A stretch of 64,000 nt of DNA from Streptomyces lavendofoliae (GTDB lineage: Bacteria; Actinomycetota; Actinomycetes; Streptomycetales; Streptomycetaceae). The stretch is taken from contig NZ_BMTP01000009.1 of assembly GCF_014649735.1 (NCBI RefSeq), positions 1-64,000 on the forward strand, in the 5' to 3' direction. The notes beneath the pieces are model-generated. The model had not been told where the DNA came from. It was given only the letters and a program-made list of their open reading frames with translations, and made no database searches. Shown here piece by piece: positions 1 to 8,038 of the stretch (position 1 is its first letter; each line of letters begins with the position of its first letter). The translations under genes were made by a program, and so were the position numbers.

Positions 1-18
1 CGAACAATTATTGTGGGG

Positions 19-50
19 AAGCCCCGCACCTTATGGTGCGGGGCTTTTCT
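19..50 (+). terminator. Intrinsic-type terminator of an upstream gene
   Basis: A perfect G+C-rich stem (20-30 with 35-45) closes a TTAT loop and runs into TTTTCT. This is an unusually classical rho-independent terminator for such a G+C-rich genome. It must end a transcript that begins left of the window and it separates that transcript from the cardiolipin synthase gene. Confidence 0.8.
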
Positions 51-150
51 GCGTTTCAGGGGGACCCGGACACCCCTGTGCGTCGGCCGGCCCGGGCTGA
101 CGGTAAAGTCAGGGCGGCATCATCGGCACGTTTCCACAGGAGGCACCCGG

Positions 151-759
151 GTGGAGGTACAGGAGACTCGCGTTCAGACGGACCGGGTCCTCACCATCCC
201 CAACATCCTGAGCATGGCTCGCCTCGCCGGTGTGCCCCTGTTCCTGTGGCTGATTCTCCGCCCCGAGTTCGGCGGGCCGAAGAGCGACGGCTGGGCGTTG
301 CTCGTCCTGATGATCAGCGGTGTCAGCGACTACCTCGACGGCAAGCTCGCTCGGCGGTGGAACCAGATCAGCAGCCTGGGGCGGCTTCTCGACCCGGCGG
401 CCGACCGGCTCTACATCCTTTCCACGCTTCTCGGCCTGACATGGCGCGAGATCCTGCCGCTGTGGCTGACCCTGGCCCTTTTGGCCCGTGAGCTGATGCT
501 GCTGGTGATGGTGGGAATCCTCCGCCGGCACGGGTATCCACCGCCGCAGGTGAACTTCCTGGGGAAGGCGGCGACCTTCAACTTGATGTATGCCTTCCCG
601 CTCCTTCTGCTCAGTGACGGCAGTGGATGGCTGTCGTCACTCGCTGAAGTTTTCGGGTGGGCGTTCGCCGGATGGGGTACAACTCTGTATTGGTGGGCAG
701 GGATCCTGTATGTGGTCCAGGTCCGCCGACTTGTCAAGGCGGATACCGTGGCCGATTGA
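151..759 (+). CDS. cls: CDP-alcohol phosphatidyltransferase, cardiolipin synthase type
   Basis: An integral membrane enzyme of 202 residues that moves a phosphatidyl group from a CDP-lipid to an alcohol. The family signature is complete: SDYLDGKLAR, then G and the DPAAD pair, matching the DG-x2-AR-x8-G-x3-D-x3-D pattern, and hydrophobic helices surround it. GTG at 151 is chosen because AGGAGG lies about 5 nt upstream; the open frame extends back to 13 but without a ribosome site. I recall that the Streptomyces coelicolor gene at this position (SCO1389) encodes a eukaryote-type cardiolipin synthase, and mycobacteria have pgsA2 here. Cardiolipin synthase is therefore the preferred reading; phosphatidylglycerophosphate synthase is the alternative. 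Confidence 0.85.
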   Translation: MEVQETRVQTDRVLTIPNILSMARLAGVPLFLWLILRPEFGGPKSDGWALLVLMISGVSDYLDGKLARRWNQISSLGRLLDPAADRLYILSTLLGLTWREILPLWLTLALLARELMLLVMVGILRRHGYPPPQVNFLGKAATFNLMYAFPLLLLSDGSGWLSSLAEVFGWAFAGWGTTLYWWAGILYVVQVRRLVKADTVAD

Positions 760-878
760 GCCCGTCTCTCCGGTGCCATGTGGTGTGAGACAGCGCCTGT
801 GTTCGTTCTGGGAGCACCGCTGTCACGGACGGGTGAAGTCGGCTTGACCGTCATCTTCGCAAGGAGGACGCTTCCGAC

Positions 879-3374
879 ATGAAGGCCGTCGTAATGGCCG
901 GTGGCGAGGGAACCCGCCTTCGCCCCATGACCTCGAGCATGCCCAAGCCGCTCCTGCCGGTCGCCAATCGACCGATCATGGAGCATGTGCTGCGGCTGCT
1001 GAAGAGGCACGGGCTCAATGAGACCGTGGTGACCGTGCAGTTCCTCGCCTCGCTCGTAAAGAACTATTTCGGTGACGGCGAAGAGCTCGGCATGGAACTC
1101 ACCTATGCCAACGAGGAGAAGCCACTCGGTACTGCGGGAAGCGTCAAGAATGCCGAGGAGGCACTCAAGGACGATGCCTTCCTCGTCATCTCCGGTGACG
1201 CGCTCACCGATTTCGACCTGACCGACCTCATCGCGTTCCACAAGGAAAAGGGCGCGATGGTCACGGTGTGCCTGACGCGGGTGCCGAACCCTCTGGAGTT
1301 CGGCATCACCATCGTGGACGAGGAAGGGAAGGTGGAGCGCTTCCTCGAGAAGCCCACCTGGGGGCAGGTCTTCTCCGACACGGTCAACACCGGTATCTAC
1401 GTCATGGAGCCCGAGGTCTTCGACTACGTCGAAGCGGATGTTCCGGTCGACTGGTCCGGTGACGTGTTCCCGCAGCTCATGAAGGAAGGCAAGCCGATCT
1501 ACGGCTATGTCGCCGAGGGCTACTGGGAGGACGTCGGCACGCACGAGAGCTATGTGAAGGCCCAGGCCGACGTGCTCGAGGGCAAGGTCGACGTCGACGT
1601 CGACGGCTTCGAGATCTCGCCGGGAGTGTGGGTGGCGGAGGGTGCGGAAGTGCACCCGGACGCGGTGCTCCGCGGGCCGCTCTACATCGGGGACTACGCC
1701 AAGGTCGAGGCCGGCGTGGAAATCCGCGAGCACACCGTCGTGGGTTCCAACGTCGTCGTGAAGAGCGGTGCGTTCCTGCACAAGGCGGTCGTCCACGACA
1801 ACGTCTACATCGGGCCTCACAGCAATCTCCGAGGCTGTGTGATCGGTAAGAACACCGACATCATGCGGGCCGCCCGGATCGAGGACGGGGCCGTCATCGG
1901 TGACGAGTGCCTGGTCGGTGAAGAATCGATCGTTCAGGGCAATGTCCGCGTCTATCCCTTCAAGACCATCGAGGCCGGCGCCTTCGTCAACACCTCGGTG
2001 ATCTGGGAGTCCCGCGGGCAGGCGCACCTGTTCGGCGCGCGTGGCGTCTCCGGCATCCTGAACGTCGAGATCACCCCCGAGCTGGCCGTCAGGCTGGCCG
2101 GAGCGTACGCGACGACGCTCAAGAAGGGCGCCACGGTCACCACGGCGCGTGACCACTCGCGAGGCGCGCGAGCGCTCAAGCGGGCCGTGATCTCGGCCCT
2201 CCAGGCCAGCGCCATCGACGTACGGGACCTGGAGAACGTGCCGCTTCCCGTCGCGCGGCAGCAGACGGCGCGCGGCAGCGCCGGCGGCATCATGATCCGT
2301 ACGACGCCGGGTGTCCCCGACTCGGTCGACATCATGTTCTTCGACGAGCGGGGCGCCGACCTGTCGCAGGCGGGGCAGCGGAAGCTGGACCGGGTGTTCG
2401 CGCGCCAGGAGTACCGGCGTGCCTTCCCGGGCGAGATCGGCGACCTGAGCTTCCCGTCGAGCGTCTTCGACTCGTACACCGGATCGCTGCTGCGGAACGT
2501 CGACACGACAGGCGTGGCGGACGCGGGCCTCAAGGTCGTCGTCGACGCGTCGAACGGCAGCGCCGGCCTCGTCCTGCCCAGCCTCCTGGGACGGCTCGGG
2601 GTGGACTCGCTGACGATCAACCCCGGCCTGGACGAGTCGCGTCCCACCGAGTCCGCCGAATCCCGCCGCGCGGGACTGGTCCGGCTCGGCGAGATAGTGG
2701 CCTCGGCGCGTGCGGCGTTCGGCGTGCGGTTCGACACCGTCGGCGAGCGGCTGTCGCTCGTCGACGAGCGCGGCCGGATCATCGAGGACGACCGGGCGCT
2801 GCTCGTGATGCTCGACCTGGTGGCCGCCGAGCGGCGCAGCGGGCGTGTGGCCCTGCCGGTGACGACGACACGGATCGCCGAGCAGGTCGCGGCCTACCAC
2901 GGCACGCAGGTGGACTGGACGACGACCTCGCCGGACGACCTGACGAGGGTCGGCCGTGAGGAGTCGACGATCTTCGGCGGTGACGGCCGCGGCGGCTTCA
3001 TCGTCCCGGAGTTCAGCAGCGTGTTCGACGGCACCGCGGCGTTCGTGCGGCTGATCGGACTGGTGGCGCGTACGCAGCTCACGCTGAGCCAGATCGACGC
3101 GCGCATCCCGCGGGCGCATGTGCTCAAGCGGGACCTGGCGACGCCGTGGGCCGTCAAGGGCCTGGTGATGCGCAGGGTGGTCGAGGCGGCCGGCGACCGG
3201 CACGTGGACACCACCGACGGCGTGCGTGTGGTGGAGGCCGACGGCCGGTGGGTGATGGTGCTGCCCGACCCCGCCGAGGCCGTCACCCACCTGTGGGCGG
3301 AAGGTCCGGACGACGCCTCCGCCGAGGCCCTGCTGGACGAGTGGGCCGCGGTGGTGGACAGCGCGGGCTGCTGA
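879..3374 (+). CDS. manC: Mannose-1-phosphate guanylyltransferase-like protein with mutase-like C-terminal domain
   Basis: An 831-residue fusion. Residues 1 to about 235 are a nucleotidyltransferase with the GTRLRPMT and MPKPLLPVANRP motifs, expected to make a GDP- or NDP-sugar. Residues about 250-370 are hexapeptide repeats forming a left-handed beta helix. Residues about 385-831 resemble alpha-phosphohexomutases. The mutase part looks inactive: where a TASHNP phosphoserine loop is expected the protein has IRTTPG (473-478), and the metal loop DGDADR is replaced by DTVGER (619-624). AAGGAGG sits about 10 nt before the ATG. A 15-bp terminator follows, so the gene is likely its own transcript or cotranscribed with cls. 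The sugar specificity is inferred from the family. Confidence 0.8.
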   Translation: MKAVVMAGGEGTRLRPMTSSMPKPLLPVANRPIMEHVLRLLKRHGLNETVVTVQFLASLVKNYFGDGEELGMELTYANEEKPLGTAGSVKNAEEALKDDAFLVISGDALTDFDLTDLIAFHKEKGAMVTVCLTRVPNPLEFGITIVDEEGKVERFLEKPTWGQVFSDTVNTGIYVMEPEVFDYVEADVPVDWSGDVFPQLMKEGKPIYGYVAEGYWEDVGTHESYVKAQADVLEGKVDVDVDGFEISPGVWVAEGAEVHPDAVLRGPLYIGDYAKVEAGVEIREHTVVGSNVVVKSGAFLHKAVVHDNVYIGPHSNLRGCVIGKNTDIMRAARIEDGAVIGDECLVGEESIVQGNVRVYPFKTIEAGAFVNTSVIWESRGQAHLFGARGVSGILNVEITPELAVRLAGAYATTLKKGATVTTARDHSRGARALKRAVISALQASAIDVRDLENVPLPVARQQTARGSAGGIMIRTTPGVPDSVDIMFFDERGADLSQAGQRKLDRVFARQEYRRAFPGEIGDLSFPSSVFDSYTGSLLRNVDTTGVADAGLKVVVDASNGSAGLVLPSLLGRLGVDSLTINPGLDESRPTESAESRRAGLVRLGEIVASARAAFGVRFDTVGERLSLVDERGRIIEDDRALLVMLDLVAAERRSGRVALPVTTTRIAEQVAAYHGTQVDWTTTSPDDLTRVGREESTIFGGDGRGGFIVPEFSSVFDGTAAFVRLIGLVARTQLTLSQIDARIPRAHVLKRDLATPWAVKGLVMRRVVEAAGDRHVDTTDGVRVVEADGRWVMVLPDPAEAVTHLWAEGPDDASAEALLDEWAAVVDSAGC

Positions 3375-3390
3375 CCCCGAGTGGACCCCT

Positions 3391-3424
3391 GAGCCGGGAG
3401 GCGTCACTGGACGCCTCCCGGCTC
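3391..3424 (+). terminator. 15-bp hairpin terminator after manC
   Basis: A perfect 15-bp stem (3391-3405 with 3410-3424) with an ACTG loop, followed by TTCGG. It lies between manC and the DUF881 gene and most likely ends the cls-manC transcript. There is no U-tract, as is usual in Streptomyces. Confidence 0.75.
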
Positions 3425-3475
3425 TTCGGTGGGGCCATTCGGCGGTAGCCCCTCCGACGTGCGACGATGTGCGGC

Positions 3476-4405
3476 ATGTCGCAGCAGCCCCCCGTTCGGA
3501 GCACCGGCTCCCCGCCTCCGCGTCCCGATGCGTCCATGTCGCTGCTGACCAACGTGATGGACCACGCGCTCGACGACGGGTACGCCGAGGCCTCGGCCCG
3601 CAGGGCCTCCGAGGGCGGCGGTCTGCCGCGTACGCTCCGGGCCAAACTGGGACTGGCGGCGGGGCTCGTGCTGGCCGCGCTCGTCGTCACCCTGGGGGCC
3701 GCCCAGGCGCGGATATCGGCACCGGTGGTGGCGAAGGAGCGCGAGGAGCTCATCGACCGCATCGAGGACGAGACCTCGGCGGCGGACGGCCTCGAGAAGC
3801 GGATCGAGGAGCTGCGCGCCGAGGTGGGGGAGCGGCAGCGCAAGGCGCTGGAGCAGCACGGCGGCGACCAGGGACAGCTCGTGGCGCTCCTGTCGGGAGC
3901 GACGCCGGTGCACGGCCCGGGCGTCAAGCTCGTCGTGGACGACGCCGAGGAGACCGAGGACGGCGGCGGCGGTCCGCGGGAGAGCAGCGGTTTCGCCGAC
4001 ACGGGCCGGGTCCGGGACCGTGATATGCAGCGGGTCGTCAACGGACTGTGGCAGGCGGGCGCGGAAGCCGTCGCGATCAACGGGCAGCGGCTGACCGCGC
4101 TGTCGGCGATCCGGGCGGCGGGCGACGCCATACTGGTCGACAACAAACCGCTGGTGCCGCCGTACACGGTGCTGGCGGTGGGGGACGGGAAGAAGCTGCG
4201 GACGACGTTCCAGGACAGCGCCGACGGGCAGTACCTGCACGTGCTGCAGGAGAACTTCGGTATCCGCACCAGCATTTCGGACCAGGGCGAGGTGCGTCTG
4301 CCGGCCGCGCCGAGCCTGATCGTACGTACAGCACAGCCGAGCGAGACCGGAGCCGGAACGGGTGACGGGCGGGGCGCGGCCGAAACAGGGAAGGGCACAT
4401 CTTGA
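3476..4405 (+). CDS. DUF881 family membrane-anchored protein (first copy)
   Basis: A 309-residue protein of unknown function. It has a short cytoplasmic N-terminus, one membrane helix around GLVLAALVVTLGAAQAR, a coiled-coil stretch rich in E, R and L (about residues 80-115), then the DUF881 fold with its PGVKLVVDD and VNGLWQAGAEAVAING segments. I chose ATG 3476 over ATG 3467, three codons upstream, because GACGAT lies 7 nt before it, as in a leaderless transcript; no ribosome site supports either. The stop overlaps the TTG start of the small basic protein (TTGA), so the genes are translationally coupled. DUF881 copies flank the same small protein in mycobacteria (Rv1823-Rv1825 from memory), suggesting a membrane complex. 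Confidence 0.85.
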   Translation: MSQQPPVRSTGSPPPRPDASMSLLTNVMDHALDDGYAEASARRASEGGGLPRTLRAKLGLAAGLVLAALVVTLGAAQARISAPVVAKEREELIDRIEDETSAADGLEKRIEELRAEVGERQRKALEQHGGDQGQLVALLSGATPVHGPGVKLVVDDAEETEDGGGGPRESSGFADTGRVRDRDMQRVVNGLWQAGAEAVAINGQRLTALSAIRAAGDAILVDNKPLVPPYTVLAVGDGKKLRTTFQDSADGQYLHVLQENFGIRTSISDQGEVRLPAAPSLIVRTAQPSETGAGTGDGRGAAETGKGTS

Positions 4406-4734
4406 TCGCCGTACTGGGCCTCGTCGTGGGAGTCGTGGTCGGACTGTTCATCCGGCCCGAGGTGCCGGCTGTGGTCGAGCCCTATCTCCCGATCGCCGTC
4501 GTGGCCGCTCTGGACGCCGTCTTCGGCGGCCTGCGGGCCATGCTCGACGGGATCTTCGTCGACAAGGTCTTCGTCGTCTCCTTCCTGTCGAACGTCGTCG
4601 TGGCCGCGCTCATCGTGTTCCTCGGCGACAAGCTGGGCGTCGGCGCACAGCTGTCCACCGGCGTGGTCGTCGTGCTCGGCATCCGGATCTTCTCCAACGC
4701 CGCCGCCATCCGGCGGCACGTCTTCCGGGCGTGA
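4402..4734 (+). CDS. sbp: Small basic protein family (DUF1290) membrane protein
   Basis: A 110-residue polytopic membrane protein homologous to Bacillus Sbp, a small protein encoded near division genes. Three hydrophobic segments are visible (MIAVLGLVVGVVVGLFI, VVVAALIVFLGDKLG and STGVVVVLGIRIFSN). The family motif RPEVP and the basic tail IRRHVFRA are present. The start is TTG at 4402, overlapping the stop of the upstream DUF881 gene, and the next DUF881 gene begins 5 nt after the stop. Conservation of this triplet across actinobacteria suggests one membrane assembly near the division or cell-wall machinery, but the activity is unknown. Confidence 0.85.
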   Translation: MIAVLGLVVGVVVGLFIRPEVPAVVEPYLPIAVVAALDAVFGGLRAMLDGIFVDKVFVVSFLSNVVVAALIVFLGDKLGVGAQLSTGVVVVLGIRIFSNAAAIRRHVFRA

Positions 4735-4739
4735 GGCCG

Positions 4740-5642
4740 ATGAGCAACGCAGAGACACCCGAGCCGACTCCCGGGCAGTCCCCGGACCGGACGCCCTCCG
4801 AGAACCCTCCCCCGGCCCCTCCGCCGGCTGCGGCCCCGTCACCGTCGCCGGCTCCGTCGGCGGCCGCTGGTCCGGGCCCCCGGCCCGGGCCGGAACCCGG
4901 ACCCGGACCGGAGGAGTCCGCACCGACCGGCCGGCAGCGGCTGATCGCGGGCCTGTGGCCGCCGCGCGTGACCCGGGCACAACTCATCGTGGCCGTCCTG
5001 CTGTTCGGGCTGGGACTGGGACTGGCCATCCAGGTCCGCTCGACCAGTGACACCGGCGCGCTGCGCGGCGCGCGCCAGGAGGACCTGGTGCGCATCCTCG
5101 ACGAGCTCGACGACCGCACGCAGCGCCTGGAGGACGAGAAGGCGCGCCTGGAGGACCAGCGCACGGAGCTGGAGAACAGCTCCGACCAGGCGGAGGAGGC
5201 GCGCAAGCAGACGCTGGAGAAGGAGCGGCAACTGGGAATCCTGGCCGGTACCGTGGCGGCCCGGGGCCCCGGCATCTCGCTCACCATCGACGACGGCGCG
5301 GGCGCGGTCGAGTCGGACATGCTGCTCGACGCCATCCAGGAGCTCCGGGCGGCCGGCGCGGAGGCGATCCAGGTCAACGGCGTCAGGGTGGTCGCCGACT
5401 CGTACTTCTCGGGTGAGGCCGGCGGCATAGAGGTGGACGGGCGCAAGATCAAGGCTCCGTACCGCTTCGAGGTGATCGGGAAGCCGCAGGACCTGGAACC
5501 GGCGCTGAACATCCCGGGAGGCGTGGTACAGACGCTGGAGAAGGAGCAGGCCACCGCCACGGTCACCCGGTCGCAGAAGATCGTCGTGGACGCCTTGCGA
5601 CCGGCGGAGCGGCCTGACTACGCTCGGTCGTCATCGCGGTGA
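4740..5642 (+). CDS. DUF881 family membrane-anchored protein (second copy)
   Basis: 300 residues. The first 75 are a disordered Pro/Ser/Ala/Glu-rich tail. Next come a membrane helix (AQLIVAVLLFGLGLGLAIQV), a clear coiled coil of charged heptads (about 105-160, RLEDEKARLEDQRTELEN) and the DUF881 domain with RGPGISLTIDD and IQELRAAGAEAIQVNGVRV. The ATG at 4740 lies 5 nt after the stop of the small basic protein. It is paralogous to the gene at 3476; the coiled coils suggest that the two copies associate. The function is unknown. Confidence 0.85.
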   Translation: MSNAETPEPTPGQSPDRTPSENPPPAPPPAAAPSPSPAPSAAAGPGPRPGPEPGPGPEESAPTGRQRLIAGLWPPRVTRAQLIVAVLLFGLGLGLAIQVRSTSDTGALRGARQEDLVRILDELDDRTQRLEDEKARLEDQRTELENSSDQAEEARKQTLEKERQLGILAGTVAARGPGISLTIDDGAGAVESDMLLDAIQELRAAGAEAIQVNGVRVVADSYFSGEAGGIEVDGRKIKAPYRFEVIGKPQDLEPALNIPGGVVQTLEKEQATATVTRSQKIVVDALRPAERPDYARSSSR

Positions 5643-5919
5643 GGCGGGGGTGCATGGGGGTGACGCGACAGGGGCCGGCCGACGGCGGGCCGGATCGGGG
5701 CGCGGGAACGCGGTCCGGTGTGCGCGGACGCACGGCGGGAACCGTAAGAGGGGCGCCGGGACGCGGGGTTGCGGGGGGTCGGCGCATCACATACGTGGTG
5801 CGTGATGGAAACTGTCCGGAGGATACGGACGTTGTGATGATGTCCGGGTCGGCAGGTGTGTTCATTCAGGGTTCGTCCTGCCCCACGGGCGGGTCTGTTT
5901 CGTTCAAGGGGAATCGCCC
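5643..5919 (+). other. Gap before the FHA gene with an inverted repeat and low-G+C stretch
   Basis: In the mycobacterial version of this cluster gcvH lies here; no GcvH-like protein is encoded. The left half is G-rich and codes for nothing convincing. From about 5785 the base composition drops, and CATCAC (5785-5790) is repeated inverted as GTGATG (5802-5807), so this is probably the promoter and control region of the FHA gene. An open frame of 94 codons bridges the whole gap with GTGA overlaps at both ends, but its Arg/Gly composition and A/T-rich third positions argue against a real protein. Confidence 0.5.
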
Positions 5920-6753
5920 GTGAAGTTGTTTGCGAAGTTGTTCGGCAAGAGCGCACGCGAGGACCGCGGCAACACTGCCCGGCACCGCGCGTCGCGCCAT
6001 GACCAGAGCGAGGAGCAGGGCGCCGAGCGCCCGCTCTTCCGTGACGAGGTTGCGCGCCCGGGTGGTGACATTCCGGGAGGCCAGGGCGCGTCTGTTGACC
6101 CTGCCGGTTCCGGCCGCATAGGTTTCGGGGACCCATCAACCTCGAGTACGGGTGGAGGGTTTACGTCCGACCCGTACGCGACGAGCGCCCACGCGGGCCA
6201 GCCGCGGCAGGAGGATTCGTCCATGCCGGTGTGTACGAGGTGCGGACACCGCAACGCCGAGGCGAGCCGGTTCTGCTCCAACTGCGGTGCGCCGCTGCGC
6301 GGGGGTGTTCCGGCGGAGCGCGCGTCCGAGACGACGTCGACGATCTCGATCTCCGGCCTGGAGGCGTACGACTCCGAGGTGACCGGCCAGACGCAGCTGC
6401 CGTCGCTGTCTCCCGAGGCGCAGGCGGCCGTCGAGGCGCTGCCGCTGGGTTCGGCGCTGCTGGTGGTCCGGCGTGGCCCGAACTCGGGCAGCCGTTTCCT
6501 GCTGGACAGTGATCTGACCACGGCGGGGCGCCATCCGCAGAGCGACATCTTCCTCGACGACGTGACGGTGTCGCGTCGCCACGTGGAGTTCCGCCGCTCG
6601 CCCGACGGCAGCTTCACGGTGTCGGACGTCGGCAGCCTCAACGGCACCTACGTCAACCGCGAGCGGATCGACTCGGTTCCGCTGGCGAACGGCGACGAGG
6701 TGCAGATCGGCAAGTACCGGCTGGTCTTCTACGCGAGCCAGCGGGGCGTGTGA
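5920..6753 (+). CDS. garA: GarA/OdhI-like FHA protein with zinc ribbon
   Basis: A 277-residue phosphopeptide-binding switch protein. From the GTG at 5920 the parts are: a basic N-terminus (KLFAKLFGK), a Gly/Ser-rich linker, a zinc ribbon with CxxC pairs at 105/108 and 119/122, the motif ETTS at 137-140, and an FHA domain (about 175-265) with GRHPQSDI, SRRH and NGTYVN. ETTS is the site phosphorylated by Ser/Thr kinases in mycobacterial GarA and corynebacterial OdhI, which inhibit 2-oxoglutarate dehydrogenase when unphosphorylated. AAGGGGA precedes the GTG. A perfect AGGAGGA lies 7 nt before ATG 6223, which would give a 176-residue zinc ribbon-ETTS-FHA form. The function is inferred from motif and synteny. 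Confidence 0.8.
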   Translation: MKLFAKLFGKSAREDRGNTARHRASRHDQSEEQGAERPLFRDEVARPGGDIPGGQGASVDPAGSGRIGFGDPSTSSTGGGFTSDPYATSAHAGQPRQEDSSMPVCTRCGHRNAEASRFCSNCGAPLRGGVPAERASETTSTISISGLEAYDSEVTGQTQLPSLSPEAQAAVEALPLGSALLVVRRGPNSGSRFLLDSDLTTAGRHPQSDIFLDDVTVSRRHVEFRRSPDGSFTVSDVGSLNGTYVNRERIDSVPLANGDEVQIGKYRLVFYASQRGV

Positions 6754-7511
6754 CCCGGCAGGGGAGGCCCATGCTGCGAACCACGACGGGCGGTGCCGGC
6801 AACGGCACCGCCGAGCAGCTGGTGAGCATCGGGACGGTGCTCAACCAGCTGCGCGAGGAGTTTCCCGAGGTCACCATCTCCAAGATCAGATTTTTGGAGG
6901 CGGAGGGGCTCGTCGAGCCGCAGCGGACGGCTTCCGGCTACCGGAAGTTCAGTCCGCGCGACGTGGAGCGGCTGGCGCGGATCCTGCGGATGCAGCGCGA
7001 CCACTACCTGCCGCTGAAGGTGATCCGCGAGCACCTGGACGCGGTGGAGCGGGGCGAGCAGGTGGAGCTGCCGTCCGCTCCGGGGCCGCAGCGAGACGCC
7101 GCGGACGGGGACCCCTGGGACCCGGTGCCGGACCGCCCGACGGCCGCCAGGGTGGGCAGGGCGGAGCTCCTGGCCGCCGCGGGCGCGGGCGAGGAGGAAC
7201 TCGCCGAGTGGGAGGCGTACGGGCTCGTCGTGCAGGGCGTGGACGGCGGGTACGACGCCGAGGCGGTCACGGTCGCGAAGCTTGTCGCGGATCTGGGGAG
7301 ATTCGGTCTGGAGCCGCGGCACCTGCGGGCCGTGAAGGCCGCCGCCGAGCGGGAGGCCGGGCTGGTGGAGCAGGTCGTCGCGCCGTTGCGCAGACACCGT
7401 AATCCGCAGACCAGAGCCCATGCGGAGGCCACCGTGAAGGAGCTGGCGGCACTGTCCGTCCGGCTGCACGCGGCGCTGGTGCAGACGGCTCTCGGCGTCC
7501 GCTTGCCCTGA
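6750..7511 (+). CDS. MerR-family regulator, Rv1828 type
   Basis: 253 residues. A winged-helix MerR domain at residues 25-95 contains VTISKIRFLEAEGLVEP, SGYRKFS and QRDHYLPLKVIREHLDA, which match what I recall of mycobacterial Rv1828. No metal-binding cysteines are visible, so it is not a metal sensor. The C-terminal half has a second helical effector-like region. The GTG start overlaps the FHA stop (GTGA), implying coupling; ATG 6771 with GGGGAGG only 3 nt upstream is the alternative. The conserved order FHA-MerR-bifunctional nuclease-MerR suggests control of genes in this block, but the ligand is unknown. Confidence 0.85.
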   Translation: MTRQGRPMLRTTTGGAGNGTAEQLVSIGTVLNQLREEFPEVTISKIRFLEAEGLVEPQRTASGYRKFSPRDVERLARILRMQRDHYLPLKVIREHLDAVERGEQVELPSAPGPQRDAADGDPWDPVPDRPTAARVGRAELLAAAGAGEEELAEWEAYGLVVQGVDGGYDAEAVTVAKLVADLGRFGLEPRHLRAVKAAAEREAGLVEQVVAPLRRHRNPQTRAHAEATVKELAALSVRLHAALVQTALGVRLP

Positions 7512-7552
7512 TCTTGACAGGGCCCGACTATCCAAACCGGTCCGGCACGTCC

Positions 7553-7558
7553 TAGGGT
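7553..7558 (+). promoter_or_regulatory. -10 box of a leaderless transcript (bifunctional nuclease gene)
   Basis: TAGGGT lies exactly 6 nt before the GTG at 7565, placing the transcript start at or next to the start codon. No ribosome site is present. A TTGACA at 7514-7519 is too far upstream (33 nt) to be its -35 box. Confidence 0.6.
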
Positions 7559-7564
7559 TGCAAT

Positions 7565-8038
7565 GTGAACGAGCTCGATGTTGTCGGTGTCCGGGTGGAA
7601 ATGCCGTCCAACCAGCCGATCGTGCTCCTGCGTGAAGTGGGAGGCGACCGGTACCTCCCGATCTGGATCGGTCCGGGAGAGGCGACGGCGATCGCCTTCG
7701 CCCAGCAGGGCATGGCCCCCGCCCGGCCGCTCACGCATGACCTTTTCAAGGATGTGCTCGAGGCCGTTGGCCAGGAGCTGACCGAGGTCCGCATCACGGA
7801 CCTGCGGGAAGGGGTCTTCTACGCGGAGCTGGTCTTCGCCAGTGGTGTGGAGGTGAGCGCCAGGCCCTCCGACGCCATAGCGCTGGCCCTGCGCACCGGG
7901 ACCCCGATCTACGGGAGCGACGGCGTGCTCGACGATGCCGGGATCGCCATCCCGGACGAGCAGGAGGACGAAGTGGAGAAGTTCCGCGAGTTTCTCGACC
8001 AGATCTCGCCCGAGGACTTCGGCACCAGCAGCCAGTGA
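7565..8038 (+). CDS. Bifunctional nuclease family protein (DUF151)
   Basis: A 157-residue DUF151 protein, the family of plant bifunctional nucleases and mycobacterial Rv1829. The conserved core is visible: ILPIWIG-like YLPIWIGPGEATAI, RPLTHDL, VFYAELVF and SARPSDAIALALR. The C-terminal 35 residues are acidic (EQEDEVEKFREFLDQISPEDF). It starts with GTG directly downstream of a -10 box and is probably leaderless. It sits between two MerR genes, as in mycobacteria. Nuclease activity in bacteria is not established for this family, so the name is a family label. Confidence 0.85.
   Translation: MNELDVVGVRVEMPSNQPIVLLREVGGDRYLPIWIGPGEATAIAFAQQGMAPARPLTHDLFKDVLEAVGQELTEVRITDLREGVFYAELVFASGVEVSARPSDAIALALRTGTPIYGSDGVLDDAGIAIPDEQEDEVEKFREFLDQISPEDFGTSSQ

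Noticed and set aside
411..3407. Very long antisense frame (998 codons) opposite manC and cls
   Set aside because: It mirrors genes with complete family motifs on the plus strand and is Arg/Asp/His-rich, as expected of an antisense frame in very G+C-rich DNA.
7514..7558. TTGACA with TAGGGT as one promoter
   Set aside because: The spacing of 33 nt is far outside the 16-19 nt range; only the -10 box is kept.
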